Below the pieces are notes generated by a model that was not told the origin of the DNA, did no database searches, and worked only from the letters and a program-made list of their open reading frames with translations. From Cupriavidus taiwanensis (GTDB lineage Bacteria; Pseudomonadota; Gammaproteobacteria; Burkholderiales; Burkholderiaceae), in NCBI RefSeq assembly GCF_900249755.1, contig NZ_LT976853.1, positions 1,768,575 through 1,832,574 on the forward strand: a DNA stretch of 64,000 nucleotides, in the 5' to 3' direction. Position numbers and translations under genes: made by a program. How positions within the stretch are numbered: the stretch's first letter is position 1; each line of letters starts with the position of its first letter. Below are positions 36,892-46,354 of this stretch, piece after piece.

Positions 36892-37248
36892 GGTTGCTTG
36901 TCTCCTGCCGGGATCTGCCGTGAAACCGTTTGAATTCGTTGTCATCATGGGCCGGGCACGGTGGCTGGCACCGTGCGCCATGATGGGGTTCAATGGGGGT
37001 TCAATGGGACTGCCGCATCGTTTCCACCATGCTCTCAGGCCCGCTGCAGCCGATCATCGCGCAAAAACTTGCCGCGCGGCACGGCGGCTAGGACTTTTCC
37101 GGGTTATCTCGGACTGCCCGGGGGTGGAAACATCTGGCATCATACTAAAATCGAACGATCGTTCACTATTCGAACTTGTCCCGATGCCGGGGTCGCGCCA
37201 GGGCTGTGCGCGGCGCCTGCGCCGGGGTTTGCGCCGCGCCACGCCCCT
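36892..37248. other. Divergent intergenic region, iron dehydrogenase / esterase
   Basis: 357 bases. It holds a perfect 8-bp inverted repeat GCACGGTG-GCTGG-CACCGTGC (36956-36976), which could be a hairpin or an operator, and the TetR-like site at 37153-37164. No gene is recognised. Confidence 0.6.
37153..37164 (+). promoter_or_regulatory. TetR-like operator, site 3
   Basis: GAACGATCGTTC is a perfect palindrome and the best of the four sites matching GAACGAYCGTNC. It lies 84 bases before the esterase ATG. Confidence 0.6.
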
Positions 37249-38262
37249 ATGTCTGTCGTACCGTCTTCCCAACCCGCCACGCCAGGCCTGCCGGACCATC
37301 CGCTGGACCCGCAGATGGCCGCGTTGCTGGCCCTGATCGCACGCGCCAAGCGGCCGCCGATCCACACCATGGCGCCGGAAGACGCCAAGATCGCCTACGA
37401 GAAAAGCGCGCCGATCCTGGATATCAACCCGCCGCCGGTGCATACCGCCGAAGACCTGCTGGTGCCGGCCCGCGACGGCCACGCCATCCCGGTGCGGCTG
37501 TACACCCCGCGCGAGGCCAGCTGGACCGAGCCGCTGCCGCTGCTGGTGTATTTCCATGGCGGCGGCTTCACGGTCGGCAGCATCGATTCGCACGACCCGC
37601 TGTGCCGGCTGCTGTGCGGCCAGGCCGACTGCATGGTGCTGTCGGTGGATTACCGGCTCGGGCCGCAATGGCGCTTCCCGACGGCGGTCAACGACGCCTT
37701 CGACGTGCTGCACTGGGTCTTTGCCGAAGCCGACAAGCTCGGCGCCGACCCGGCGCGCATCGCCCTGGGCGGCGACAGCGCCGGCGGCACGCTGGCCGCC
37801 GCGTGCGCGGTCGAGGCACGCGATGCCGGGCTGGCGCCGGTGCTGCAGCTGCTGGTCTATCCCGGCACCTGCGCGCGCCAGGATACGCCGTCGCACCGCG
37901 CGCTGGCCGACGGCTACCTGCTGACCGCGGACATGATCCGCTGGTTCTTCGCGCAGTACCTGGACCAGGAAGCCAGCCGCGACGACTGGCGCTTTGCCCC
38001 GCTGGACGGCGGCGGCACCGGCGCCGACGTGGGCGGGGTATGCCCGGCCTGGATCGCGGTGGCCGGCTACGACCCGTTGCATGACGAGGGCGTGGCCTAC
38101 GCCGCCAAGCTGCGCGCCGCCGGCGTGGCCGCGACGCTGGCCGACTACCCCGGCATGATCCATGATTTCTTCAAGCTGGGCCGCTTCGTGCCCGCGGTGG
38201 CGCAGGCGCATGCCGATGCCGTTGCCGCGCTGCGCACCGCGTTCGGCGCAGCGCAGGAATAA
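37249..38262 (+). CDS. Alpha/beta hydrolase, hormone-sensitive-lipase family esterase
   Basis: 337 residues. The HSL motif HGGGF is in LLVYFHGGGFTVGSIDSHDP. The nucleophile Ser is in GGDSAGGTLAAACAVEARDA, the Asp in AGYDPLHDEGVAYAAKL, and the His in YPGMIHDFFKLGRFVP. Cytoplasmic, no signal peptide. It likely hydrolyses short- or medium-chain esters. The upstream TetR-like palindrome ties it to the acyl-CoA ligase and FadB-like genes. The frame is open back to about 36961, but the sequence before MSVVPSSQP is not domain-like. Confidence 0.9.
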   Translation: MSVVPSSQPATPGLPDHPLDPQMAALLALIARAKRPPIHTMAPEDAKIAYEKSAPILDINPPPVHTAEDLLVPARDGHAIPVRLYTPREASWTEPLPLLVYFHGGGFTVGSIDSHDPLCRLLCGQADCMVLSVDYRLGPQWRFPTAVNDAFDVLHWVFAEADKLGADPARIALGGDSAGGTLAAACAVEARDAGLAPVLQLLVYPGTCARQDTPSHRALADGYLLTADMIRWFFAQYLDQEASRDDWRFAPLDGGGTGADVGGVCPAWIAVAGYDPLHDEGVAYAAKLRAAGVAATLADYPGMIHDFFKLGRFVPAVAQAHADAVAALRTAFGAAQE

Positions 38263-38344
38263 AACCGCCTCGCGGTCGTGCCTGGTTCATCATCGACCCG
38301 CCATTTTTCAAGCAGTGATTTGCAGTATTAGGAGACCTCGTCAA

Positions 38345-39328
38345 ATGCAACGCCGCCACTTCCTCGCCCGCGCGGGCCTCGCCGCCGCCACCGCGGCCCT
38401 CGGTCTTGCCGCCATGCCTGCCCAGGCCCAGGCCGACAAGTTCCCGCAGCGCCCGATCCGGCTGGTGATCGGCTACACCGCCGGCGGCTCCACGGATATC
38501 CCGTTCCGCGTGCTGGCCGACAACGCCTCGAAGATCCTGGGCCAGCCCGTGATCGTCGAGAACAAGCCCGGTGCCGGCGGCGTGCTGCCGGCGCAGCTGA
38601 TGCAGAGCACCGCGCCCGACGGCTATACGCTGGCGCAGGTGGCCATGCCGGTCTACCGCCTGCCGTACACCACCAAGATCAACTGGGATCCGGTCAAGGA
38701 CCTGAGCTACATCATCAACCTTGCCGGCTATTCGTTCGGCCTGGTGGTGCCGGCCGATTCGCCGATCAAGACCATGCAGGAGTACATCGCCTACGCCAAG
38801 GCCAACCCGGGCAAGCTGACCTACGGCACGCCCGGCTCGATGACCACGCTGCACCTGACCATGGAAGAACTGGCGATGAAGCAGGGCGTGCAGTTCTCGC
38901 ACATCCCCTTCAAGGGCAATTCGGAATCGATGCAGGCGCTGCTGGGCGGCCACGTGATGTCGGTGGCCGACACGCCGGCGTGGGCGCCGTACGTGGAGCA
39001 GGGCAAGCTGCGCCTGCTGTCGACCTGGGGCGAGAAGCGCTCGGCGCGCTTCCCCAACGTGCCGACGCTGAAGGAACTGGGCATCGGCATCGTGCAGACC
39101 TCGCCGTTCGGCCTGGTCGCGCCCAAGGGCACTGACCCGAAGATCGTGCAGAAGCTGCATGACGCCTTCAAGAAGGCCATGGAAATGCCCAACTACCGCG
39201 AGTCGCTGGCCAAGTTCGACATGGAGCCGTTCTACATGAGCACCCAGCAGTACGCGCAGTTTGCCGCCGACACCGTCAAGAAGGAAAAGGCGATCATCGA
39301 GAAGCTGGGGCTGGCCAAGCCGCAGTAA
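38345..39328 (+). CDS. Bug-family tripartite tricarboxylate transporter substrate-binding protein
   Basis: 327 residues. The signal peptide starts MQRRHFLARAGLAAATAALG: twin arginines and FLA suggest Tat export, with cleavage near AQA (residue 29). The mature protein follows the TctC/Bug pattern: FPQRPIRLVIGYTAGGSTDI, VIVENKPGAGGVLPAQLMQS, and a C-terminal helix near KKEKAIIEKLGLAK. Bug proteins are often orphans that bind carboxylates; no TctA or TctB is adjacent. It lies 82 bases after the esterase, so it may deliver or sense a related acid. Confidence 0.92.
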   Translation: MQRRHFLARAGLAAATAALGLAAMPAQAQADKFPQRPIRLVIGYTAGGSTDIPFRVLADNASKILGQPVIVENKPGAGGVLPAQLMQSTAPDGYTLAQVAMPVYRLPYTTKINWDPVKDLSYIINLAGYSFGLVVPADSPIKTMQEYIAYAKANPGKLTYGTPGSMTTLHLTMEELAMKQGVQFSHIPFKGNSESMQALLGGHVMSVADTPAWAPYVEQGKLRLLSTWGEKRSARFPNVPTLKELGIGIVQTSPFGLVAPKGTDPKIVQKLHDAFKKAMEMPNYRESLAKFDMEPFYMSTQQYAQFAADTVKKEKAIIEKLGLAKPQ

Positions 39329-39470
39329 GCGCCCAGTAAGCGCGCAGTAAGCGCGCAGCCATCCGGCACCCTGCACGCACTCAGGCCGCCACGCCTGCCG
39401 GTCTTGCCCCGGCGGGCGCGGCGGCCTGATGCATTGCGGGGGCCAGAACAATCAAGAGGAGACCACGTCA

Positions 39471-39908
39471 ATGGCCAAAGAGGAATTCCGCCACACCGTC
39501 CCGCTGCGCGTGCGCTGGTCCGAAGTCGATCCGCAATCGATCGTCTTCAACGCGCACTACCTGACGTACTGCGATATCTGCGTGACCGAGTACTGGCGCG
39601 CGCTGGGCATCCGCTATCCGGAAGACGTGCTGCACGCGCACGGCGTCGATATCTTCGTGGTCAAGTCCACGCTGGAGTACCACGCGTCGGCGCGCTTTGA
39701 CGATGAACTGGAGATCCGCGGCCGCATGGCGCGGCTGGGCCGGTCCAGCATGCTGTTCAGGGTGGAGATGTATCGGGGCGACGAGCACCTGATCACCGGC
39801 GAGATCGTCTATGTGTGCGCCGATCCGGCGACGCAGAAATCGGCGCCGATCCCGGGGGTGGTGCGGGAGGTGATCGAGGGGTATGAGGTGGTGAAGCCGG
39901 CGGGTTGA
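39471..39908 (+). CDS. Acyl-CoA thioesterase, YbgC/FadM type
   Basis: 145 residues, single hot-dog fold of the 4-hydroxybenzoyl-CoA thioesterase group. The motif VRWSEVDPQSIVFNAHYLTY carries the catalytic Asp (VDP) and the HY pair. An 'AGGAG'-type site (AAGAGGAGACC) precedes the ATG. It ends the rightward block; repeat copy C follows. Likely hydrolyses an acyl-CoA produced by the neighbouring degradation genes. Confidence 0.92.
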   Translation: MAKEEFRHTVPLRVRWSEVDPQSIVFNAHYLTYCDICVTEYWRALGIRYPEDVLHAHGVDIFVVKSTLEYHASARFDDELEIRGRMARLGRSSMLFRVEMYRGDEHLITGEIVYVCADPATQKSAPIPGVVREVIEGYEVVKPAG

Positions 39909-39943
39909 TGCCGTGCTGACGGGTCTTCAAATCCCGCTTGCTT

Positions 39944-40068
39944 GCTCCCCTCTCCCGCTTGCGGGAGAGGGGTTGGGGGTGAGGGCAGGCGGGTGCCTTG
40001 CGGCAAACGGTGCAAGGATGCGACGCGCTGGCCCTCACCCTAACCCTCTCCCGCAAGCGGGAGAGGGG
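39944..40068. repeat. Dispersed palindromic repeat family 1, copy C
   Basis: Arms GCTCCCCTCTCCCGCTTGCG onward (39944-39985) and CCCTCACCCTAACCCTCTCC onward (40032-40068), 46 bases apart. It fills the gap between the convergent thioesterase and denD genes, and may act as a bidirectional terminator. Confidence 0.9.
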
Positions 40069-40119
40069 ACCGGCCCTCAGTCAATGAAAAGGCCGTCGCC
40101 AATGCGAAGGGCGATCGCC

Positions 40120-41094
40120 TTACTTGGCCAGCCCCGCATCCTCCATATAAGCCCGAATCACCTCGTCAAAGCTCGCATCGCTCTCGAACCCCAGCGCCCG
40201 CGCGCGCTCCGCGTTCCACGCCGCCGGCCACGTGCCGACGATCTTCTCGACTCGCTCCTCGCGTTCCCACGTCACCAGGTCCGCCACCGCATCGCCGGCG
40301 ACGCGGCGCAGCGCATCGACCATGCCCGCCGCCGTGACCGACAGCCCGGGCAGGTTCACCACGCGGCGGTTGCCCAGCCGTTCGCCGGCCAGTTCGATGC
40401 CGTTGACCAGCGCCGCCACCGCCGCGCGCGGCGACAGCAGCCATAGCGGCGTTTGCGGTGCCACCGGGCAGTTGGCAGCAACACCAGACAGCGGCTCGCG
40501 GATGATGCCGCTGGCGAACGACGAGGCCGCCGCGTTGGGCTTGCCGGGGCGCACGCTGATGGTGGGCAGGCGCAGCACGCGGCCGTCGACGAAGCCGCGG
40601 CGGCTGTAGTCCGACAGCAGCAGTTCGCCGATGGCCTTCTGCACGCCGTACGACGATTGCGGGTTCAGCGCGGTGTCGTCCTGCACCACCGGCGGCAGCT
40701 CGCCGCCGTAGACCGCGACCGAGCTGGTGAACAGCACGCGCGGCTTGTGGCCCAGTTCGCGGCAGGTTTCCAGCAGCGCGCGCGACGCGTCCAGGTTGAC
40801 GCGCATGCCGAGGTCGAAATCGGCCTCGGCCTGGCCGCTGACCACGGCGGCGAGGTGGAACACCGCGCCGGTATCGGTGTCGATGGCCTGGCGCAGCACC
40901 GCCGGATCGGACAGGTCGCCGGTGACCACGCGCACGCGCGCGTCGTCGAGGCCTTGCGGCGCGACCACGTCGAGCAGCGTCAGGCGCTCGAAGGCAACGG
41001 CCTTGCCGTCCAGGTTCAGGGTGCCGCGTTGCAGCAGCAGGCGCGCGAGCTGCAGGCCGAGGAAGCCGGCGCCGCCGGTAATCAGTACGTTCAT
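40120..41094 (-). CDS. denD: D-erythronate dehydrogenase
   Basis: 324 residues, an extended SDR. It has the N-terminal Rossmann motif NVLITGGAGFLGLQLARLLL and the active-site Tyr/Lys in SSYGVQKAIGELLLSDY. The Ser-containing strand reads LFTSSVAVYGGELPP. In Ralstonia/Cupriavidus this protein, located with DUF1537 kinase genes, oxidises D-erythronate to 2-oxo-tetronate. The start MNVLITGGAGFLG at 41094 is chosen over an upstream open frame, since it begins with the first strand. It is the last gene of the tetronate operon. Function is assigned from family and operon context, established in that genus. Confidence 0.88.
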   Translation of the reverse strand: MNVLITGGAGFLGLQLARLLLQRGTLNLDGKAVAFERLTLLDVVAPQGLDDARVRVVTGDLSDPAVLRQAIDTDTGAVFHLAAVVSGQAEADFDLGMRVNLDASRALLETCRELGHKPRVLFTSSVAVYGGELPPVVQDDTALNPQSSYGVQKAIGELLLSDYSRRGFVDGRVLRLPTISVRPGKPNAAASSFASGIIREPLSGVAANCPVAPQTPLWLLSPRAAVAALVNGIELAGERLGNRRVVNLPGLSVTAAGMVDALRRVAGDAVADLVTWEREERVEKIVGTWPAAWNAERARALGFESDASFDEVIRAYMEDAGLAK

Positions 41095-41122
41095 GGCAAG
41101 AGATCTCTGATGGTGTGTGGGA

Positions 41123-41905
41123 TCAGCGGCCGAGGTAAGGCTTGAGCCAGCCCAGGCCCGCCGACGTGCCGGCGCGCGGCCGATATTCGCAGCCGATCCA
41201 GCCGGCGTAGCCGAGCGCGTCGATGACGTCGAACAGGTACGGGTAGTGCAGCTCGCCCAGGTCCGGCTCATGGCGCTCGGGCACGCCGGCGATCTGGATA
41301 TGGCCGATGCCGGCGATGTCGCGCCTGAGCTTCATCGCGACATCGCCCTCGACGATCTGGCAGTGGTAGCAGTCGAACTGCACCTTCAGGTTGGGCGCGC
41401 CGGCTTCCTTGCAGATCGCCTGGCCTTCGTCCTGCCGGTTCAGGAAATAGCCCGGCATGTCGCGCGTATTGATCGGCTCGATCAGCACGGTCACGCCTTG
41501 CGCGGCCGCCGCGCTGGCGGCGAAGGCGAGGTTCTCGAGGTAGGTGGCGCGGCAGCGCGCGGGGTCGGCATCGGCGGGGACCAGCCCGGCCATCACATGG
41601 ATGCGGTCATTGCCGATCACGCCGGCGTATTCGAGCGCGCGGCCGATGGTGCCGCGGAATTCCGCCTCGCGCCCCGGCAGCGCGGCCAGGCCGCGCTCGC
41701 CAGCGGCCCAGTCGCCCGGCGGGGCATTGAACAGCGCCTGCGCGAGGCCGTTCGCGTCGAGGCGCGCGCGCAGCTCGGCGGCGGGGTGCTCGTACGGGAA
41801 CAGGTACTCGACCGCCTGGAAGCCGTCGGCCGCGGCAGCGGCAAAGCGGTCCAGGAAGGCGTGCTCTTGGTACATCATCGACAGGTTGGCGGCAAAGCGC
41901 GACAT
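41123..41905 (-). CDS. otnI: 2-Oxo-tetronate isomerase (hydroxypyruvate isomerase family)
   Basis: 260 residues, a TIM barrel of the xylose-isomerase-like superfamily close to Hyi. Metal and acid residues appear as Glu in [20 protein letters not shown], '[17 protein letters not shown]', [20 protein letters not shown] and [17 protein letters not shown]. It interconverts 2-oxo- and 3-oxo-tetronate, so that D-erythronate joins the L-threonate branch. GGAG precedes the ATG. It sits between the MFS gene and denD, 28 bases before denD. Confidence 0.88.
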   Translation of the reverse strand: MSRFAANLSMMYQEHAFLDRFAAAAADGFQAVEYLFPYEHPAAELRARLDANGLAQALFNAPPGDWAAGERGLAALPGREAEFRGTIGRALEYAGVIGNDRIHVMAGLVPADADPARCRATYLENLAFAASAAAAQGVTVLIEPINTRDMPGYFLNRQDEGQAICKEAGAPNLKVQFDCYHCQIVEGDVAMKLRRDIAGIGHIQIAGVPERHEPDLGELHYPYLFDVIDALGYAGWIGCEYRPRAGTSAGLGWLKPYLGR

Positions 41906-41931
41906 GGGAAACTCCGGAAGCGAAAGCGGGT

Positions 41932-43296
41932 TCAGCGATTGACCAGTTTAGCGGGCGTCAGCCACACCAGCGCGGCGCCGACCACCAGGATCGCCGACAG
42001 CACGTACATCGGCAGCTGCGTGCTATGGGTCAGGTCCTTGAGCGCGCCCACCATGTACGGCGACACGAAGCCGGCCAGGTTGCCCACCGAGTTGACCACC
42101 GCGATGCCCGATGCGGCGGCGATGCCCGACAGGAACGAGGTGGGCAGCGACCAGAACAGCGGCGCGCAGGTCAGCACGCCGGCGGCGGCCAGCGACAGCG
42201 CGGCAATGGCCACGGTCGTGTTGTCGGTGAACGAGGCGGCGATGGCAAAGCCCGTCGCACCCATCAGCGCGGGGACGATCAGGTGCCAGCGGCGCTCGCG
42301 GCGCGCATCGGCGCTGTGGCCCAGGATGTTCATCACCACCACCGCGCACAGGAACGGAATCGCGGACAGCAGGCCGATGTTGAAGTTGCCGGTTACGCCG
42401 CTGGATTTCACCAGCGTCGGCATCCAGAACGTCAGCGCGTACTGGCCGGTGACGAAGCAGAAGTAGATCAGGCACATCCACCACACGCGGCTGTCTGCGA
42501 ACACCGCGCCCAGCGAGTGGCCATGCCCGGTGCCGGCGGCGGCGCCGGCATTGCGCTGGTCTTCCTCGATATTGCGCTTGAGCACGCGCTTCTCGTCGGC
42601 GTCCAGCCACGGCGCCTTGTCGATGCCGTCGCGCAGCACGAAGATCGTCATCAGGCCGATCACGAACGCGGGCAGGGCCTCGAGCAGGAACATCCACTGC
42701 CAGCCGCGCATGCCGTGGGTGCCGTTGAACGCGTCCATGATCCAGCCCGACAGCGGGTTGCCGAACATGCCGGCGATGGGAATGCCCGACATGAACAGCG
42801 CGATCATCCTGGCGCGGCGGTTGGCCGGGAACCAGTAGGTCAGGTACAGGATCACGCCGGGATAGAAGCCCGCTTCGGCCAGCCCCAGCAGGAAGCGCAT
42901 CACGTAGAACTGCGTCGGCGTCTTCACGAACAGGAACAGCGCCGAGATGATGCCCCACGTGATCATGATGCGCGCGATCCAGATGCGCGCGCCGATCTTG
43001 TGCATCAGCAGGTTGCTGGGCAGCTCGAACAGGAAATAGCCGATAAAGAACAGCCCGGCGCCCAGGCCGAACACGGTTTCGGAGAAGGCCAGGTCCTGCC
43101 CCATCTGCAGCTTGGCGAAGCCGACGTTGACGCGGTCCAGGTAGGCGACCACGTAGCACAGCATCAGGAACGGCATGATGCGCCAGAACACCTTGCTGTA
43201 GGCGCGTTTCTCGATCTGGGTGTCGGCGTCGAGCCGGGCGTTGCCGCCCAGGCTGTCGAAGGCGGGCACGCTGGCCGCCGGTTGGTTGGATGGCAT
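41932..43296 (-). CDS. MFS transporter, probable tetronate uptake
   Basis: 454 residues of the anion:cation symporter group (GalP/NarK-like ACS family), with about 12 membrane helices. Examples are [20 protein letters not shown] with the family YxDRxN motif, [20 protein letters not shown], and a C-terminal helix [18 protein letters not shown] cytoplasmic loop (residues 235-270) carries a stretch of Glu, Gly and Ala. GGAG precedes the ATG. Its place between otnC and otnI suggests proton-coupled uptake of threonate and erythronate. It lies 145 bases after otnC, the widest gap of the operon. Confidence 0.88.
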   Translation of the reverse strand: MPSNQPAASVPAFDSLGGNARLDADTQIEKRAYSKVFWRIMPFLMLCYVVAYLDRVNVGFAKLQMGQDLAFSETVFGLGAGLFFIGYFLFELPSNLLMHKIGARIWIARIMITWGIISALFLFVKTPTQFYVMRFLLGLAEAGFYPGVILYLTYWFPANRRARMIALFMSGIPIAGMFGNPLSGWIMDAFNGTHGMRGWQWMFLLEALPAFVIGLMTIFVLRDGIDKAPWLDADEKRVLKRNIEEDQRNAGAAAGTGHGHSLGAVFADSRVWWMCLIYFCFVTGQYALTFWMPTLVKSSGVTGNFNIGLLSAIPFLCAVVVMNILGHSADARRERRWHLIVPALMGATGFAIAASFTDNTTVAIAALSLAAAGVLTCAPLFWSLPTSFLSGIAAASGIAVVNSVGNLAGFVSPYMVGALKDLTHSTQLPMYVLSAILVVGAALVWLTPAKLVNR

Positions 43297-43441
43297 CGGT
43301 GGTCTCCGGGTATGGTGGTGGGTCTGGTCTTGTGATCAACGGCCACGCGCAAATTCCGGGCGTGCGCGTTCCCCGCGCGGTGGCCGGGGCCGCCGCGCCA
43401 GGATCAGGCCGTGGTGGGTCAGGGAAGCAGCGGGGCTGGTG

Positions 43442-44095
43442 CTACCAGCGCGCCTGGAAGGCGTCGCGCAGTTCAGCCAGGGCGCTGTCGGGCAGCGCCG
43501 CGCGGGCGGCGAAGCCCGGCACGTCTTTCATCGTCATCCATAGCTTGGCGGTCTCCTCCAGTTCTTCCAGCGCGAACGCGGCGCGCGATACGCTGGATTC
43601 CCACACCACCGGTCCCAGGCGCTCCAGCAGCACGCCGCGCACCTGCGCGGCCAGCGTGGCCACGCGCGCGGCCACGGCGGGGTCGCCCGGGCGATGGTAG
43701 GGAATCAGCGGGACATGGCCGACCTTCATCACGTAGTACGGTGTGAGCGGCGGCAGTACGTCGTCCGGTTGCCAGACGCCGGCCAGCGTCAGGGCCACGA
43801 GGTGCGTCGAGTGCGTGTGCACCACGGCGTGCGCCCCGGGGTTGTTGTCATAGACGGCGCGATGCAGCGTCAGCGTCTTGGACGGCTTGTCGCCCGAGAC
43901 CCAGCTGCCGTCGCTGGCCACCTTGGCCACCGCGGCGGGATCGAGCATGCCCAGGCACGCATCGGTCGGCGTGATCAGCCAGCCGTCGTCGAGGCGCGCG
44001 CTGATATTGCCGGCCGAGCCGACGGTATAGCCGCGCTGGTACAGGCTGGCGCCGATGCGGCAGATCTCTTCGCGCAGCTTGCTTTCGCTTTGCAT
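43442..44095 (-). CDS. otnC: 3-Oxo-tetronate 4-phosphate decarboxylase
   Basis: 217 residues, class II aldolase fold. The zinc-binding His pair is in HAVVHTHSTHLVALTLAG and a third in KVGHVPLIPYHRPGDPAVAA; the catalytic Glu lies in the N-terminal half. In the DUF1537 pathway it decarboxylates 3-oxo-tetronate 4-phosphate to dihydroxyacetone phosphate. GGGAGG precedes the ATG. The ATG overlaps the otnK stop by one base, so translation is coupled. Without its context it would be labelled a generic class II aldolase. Confidence 0.9.
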   Translation of the reverse strand: MQSESKLREEICRIGASLYQRGYTVGSAGNISARLDDGWLITPTDACLGMLDPAAVAKVASDGSWVSGDKPSKTLTLHRAVYDNNPGAHAVVHTHSTHLVALTLAGVWQPDDVLPPLTPYYVMKVGHVPLIPYHRPGDPAVAARVATLAAQVRGVLLERLGPVVWESSVSRAAFALEELEETAKLWMTMKDVPGFAARAALPDSALAELRDAFQARW

Positions 44096-45372
44096 CAGTG
44101 GCCTCCCAGCTGGCGCAGCGCCTGGTCGAAAAAGTCCGGGCCGCCGAAGTTGCCCGACTTGAGCGCCAGCGCCAGCGGCGTGGCCTCAAGCGTCACGGTG
44201 GCCGGCACGCCCGGCGCGATCTGCGCGCCGATGCGCAAGGCGCGCACGCCCAGCGCCTGCACCACCGCTCCGGAAGTTTCACCGCCCGCCACCACGAAGC
44301 GGCGCGTGCCGCGGGCCTGCAGCCCCGCGGCGACCGCGGCCAGGCATTGCTCGACCAGGTGGCCGGCGCGCGCCACGCCCAGTTCGGCCTGCACCGCCTT
44401 GACCTCGTCGGGGCTGGAGGTGGCGTAGACCAGCACGGGCTGGTCATGCGCGGCGGCAAAGGCGAGTGCGGCGTCGGCGACGGCCTCGCCGCGCGCCAGC
44501 GCGAGCGGATCGATGCGCAGCGCGGGGCGGCCTTGCTCCAGCCAGCGTGCCACCTGGCCGTTGGTCGCGCGCGAGGCGCTGCCGGCCAGCACCACGCCGG
44601 GGCCGTCGATGGCCGGCACCGCGTCGGCGTCGGTGCGCTGCGGCAGCAGGCCGGCGCGGCGGAAATTACCGGGCAGGCCCAGCGCGATGCCGGAGCCGCC
44701 GGTGACCAGCGGCAGGCCGGCGCAGGCCTCGCCCAGCGTGAGCAGGTCCGCGTCGCAGACCGCATCGGCAATCGCCATGCGCACGCCGTCGCCGCGCAGC
44801 GCGGCGATGCGCGCCGCCGTGGCCTGCGCGCCGCGCGCCACCGCGTCGTAGCGCAGCAGCCCGACCTGATGCCGGCTCTGGCGCTGCAGCACGCGCACCA
44901 GGTTGGCATCGGTCATCGGCGTCAGCGGATGGTGCTCCATGCCGGATTCATTCAGCAGCGCATCGCCGACGAACAGATGGCCGCGGAAAATGGTGCGGCC
45001 GTTCTCGGGGAAGGCCGGGCAGGCGATGGTGAAGTCGCTGTCCAGCGCCGCCAGCAGGGCCTCGGCCACCGGGCCGATATTGCCGGCGTCGGTCGAATCG
45101 AAGGTGGAGCAGTATTTGAAGACGAACTGGCGGCAGCCCTGCGCGCGCAGCCACTGCAGCGCCGCCAGCGACTCGGCCACGGCTTCGGCGGCGGGAACGG
45201 TGCGCGATTTCAGCGCGACCACCAGCGCATCGGCGGCGCCAAGATCCGGCACCGTGCCCGCAGCGGGCACGCCGATGGTCTGCACGGTGCGCATGCCGTT
45301 GCGCACCAGCGTGTTGGCGAGGTCGGTGGCGCCGGTGAAGTCGTCGGCGATGCAGCCAAGGAGCGCGGTCAT
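44095..45372 (-). CDS. otnK: 3-Oxo-tetronate kinase (DUF1537 four-carbon acid sugar kinase)
   Basis: 425 residues. The N-terminal SBD_N domain starts GCIADDFTGATDLANTLVRN with the acidic motif DDFTGA, and the C-terminal NBD domain includes a glycine-rich ATP site (RRFVVAGGETSGAVVQAL). The middle contains SGMEHHPLTPMTDANLVRVL. It phosphorylates 3-oxo-tetronate at O4 with ATP. AAGGGG precedes the ATG. It follows ltnD after 12 bases and overlaps otnC, so the three form a tight unit. Confidence 0.92.
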   Translation of the reverse strand: MTALLGCIADDFTGATDLANTLVRNGMRTVQTIGVPAAGTVPDLGAADALVVALKSRTVPAAEAVAESLAALQWLRAQGCRQFVFKYCSTFDSTDAGNIGPVAEALLAALDSDFTIACPAFPENGRTIFRGHLFVGDALLNESGMEHHPLTPMTDANLVRVLQRQSRHQVGLLRYDAVARGAQATAARIAALRGDGVRMAIADAVCDADLLTLGEACAGLPLVTGGSGIALGLPGNFRRAGLLPQRTDADAVPAIDGPGVVLAGSASRATNGQVARWLEQGRPALRIDPLALARGEAVADAALAFAAAHDQPVLVYATSSPDEVKAVQAELGVARAGHLVEQCLAAVAAGLQARGTRRFVVAGGETSGAVVQALGVRALRIGAQIAPGVPATVTLEATPLALALKSGNFGGPDFFDQALRQLGGH

Positions 45373-45384
45373 CGTCTGTGCCCC

Positions 45385-46305
45385 TTATTCGGCTTCGGTT
45401 GCAGCCTGGCCCGGCAGCTCGATGCCCGGGAAGATCTTGATCACCGCGGAATCGTCCTCGCCGCCGTGGCCGGCGGTCGACGCCATCATGAACATCTGGT
45501 GCGCGGCCGCCGACAGCGGCAGCGGGAATTTGCTGGTGCGCGCGGTGTCGAGCACCATGCCCAGGTCCTTGACGAAGATATCGACCGCCGACAGCGGCGT
45601 GTAGTCGCCCTTCAGGATATGCGGCACGCGGTTCTCGAACATCCACGAGTTGCCGGCGCTGTGGGTGATCACGTCATAGAGCGCGTCCGGGTCGACGCCT
45701 TCGCGCAGGCCCAGCGCCATGGCTTCGGCGGCGGCGGCGATATGCACGCCGGCCAGCAGCTGGTTGATGATCTTGACCTTGGAGCCGGCACCGTGCGCGG
45801 CGCCCAGGCGATACACCTTGCCGGCGATCGCGGCCAGCACGCCTTCGGCGAGCGCATAGGCTTCGGCGGGGCCGGAGGTCATCATGGTCATCTCGCCGCT
45901 GGCGGCACGCGCGGCGCCGCCCGAGACCGGCGCATCCAGCATCAGCAGGCCGTGTTCGGCCAGCCGCCGGCCCAGCGCCAGGGCGAACTCCGGCGGCACC
46001 GTGGCGCTGGCGATCACCAGCTTGCCCGGCTGCATCGCCGCCACGGCGCCGTCGGCGCCGAACAGCACGGCCTCGGTCTGCTGTGCATTGACCACCAGCG
46101 TCAGCACCACGTCGCAGCGGCTGCCCAGCTCGGCGGGCGAGGCGCACGGCACGCCGCCGGCATCGGCAAAGCGCTGCAGCACCTCGGGGCGCAGGTCGCA
46201 GGCGTGCACGTTGAAACCGGCCCGCAGCAGCGACTGCGCGACACCAAAGCCCATGGCACCAAGGCCGATGACGCCGATATTGCTGGACCCGATATTGCTG
46301 GACAT
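45385..46305 (-). CDS. ltnD: L-threonate dehydrogenase
   Basis: 306 residues of the beta-hydroxyacid dehydrogenase family. Residues 8-30 hold the NAD site (NIGVIGLGAMGFGVAQSLLR), and 'DAPVSGGAARAASGEMTMMT' near 125 is the substrate motif. The catalytic Lys is in AGSKVKIINQLLAG, and the C-terminal all-helical domain includes DIFVKDLGMVLDTARTSKFP. It oxidises L-threonate to 2-oxo-tetronate. The start at 46305 is supported by GGGAG. It is the first enzymatic gene after the GntR regulator. Confidence 0.9.
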   Translation of the reverse strand: MSSNIGSSNIGVIGLGAMGFGVAQSLLRAGFNVHACDLRPEVLQRFADAGGVPCASPAELGSRCDVVLTLVVNAQQTEAVLFGADGAVAAMQPGKLVIASATVPPEFALALGRRLAEHGLLMLDAPVSGGAARAASGEMTMMTSGPAEAYALAEGVLAAIAGKVYRLGAAHGAGSKVKIINQLLAGVHIAAAAEAMALGLREGVDPDALYDVITHSAGNSWMFENRVPHILKGDYTPLSAVDIFVKDLGMVLDTARTSKFPLPLSAAAHQMFMMASTAGHGGEDDSAVIKIFPGIELPGQAATEAE

Positions 46306-46354
46306 AAGGACTCCCTGAAACAGATACGGATGATTCGATGCTGGCGGCGGCGCG

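Noticed and set aside
40070-40119. A separate terminator between the thioesterase and denD
   Set aside because: Beyond repeat copy C I see no stem with a T tract in either direction; any termination would be by the repeat itself.
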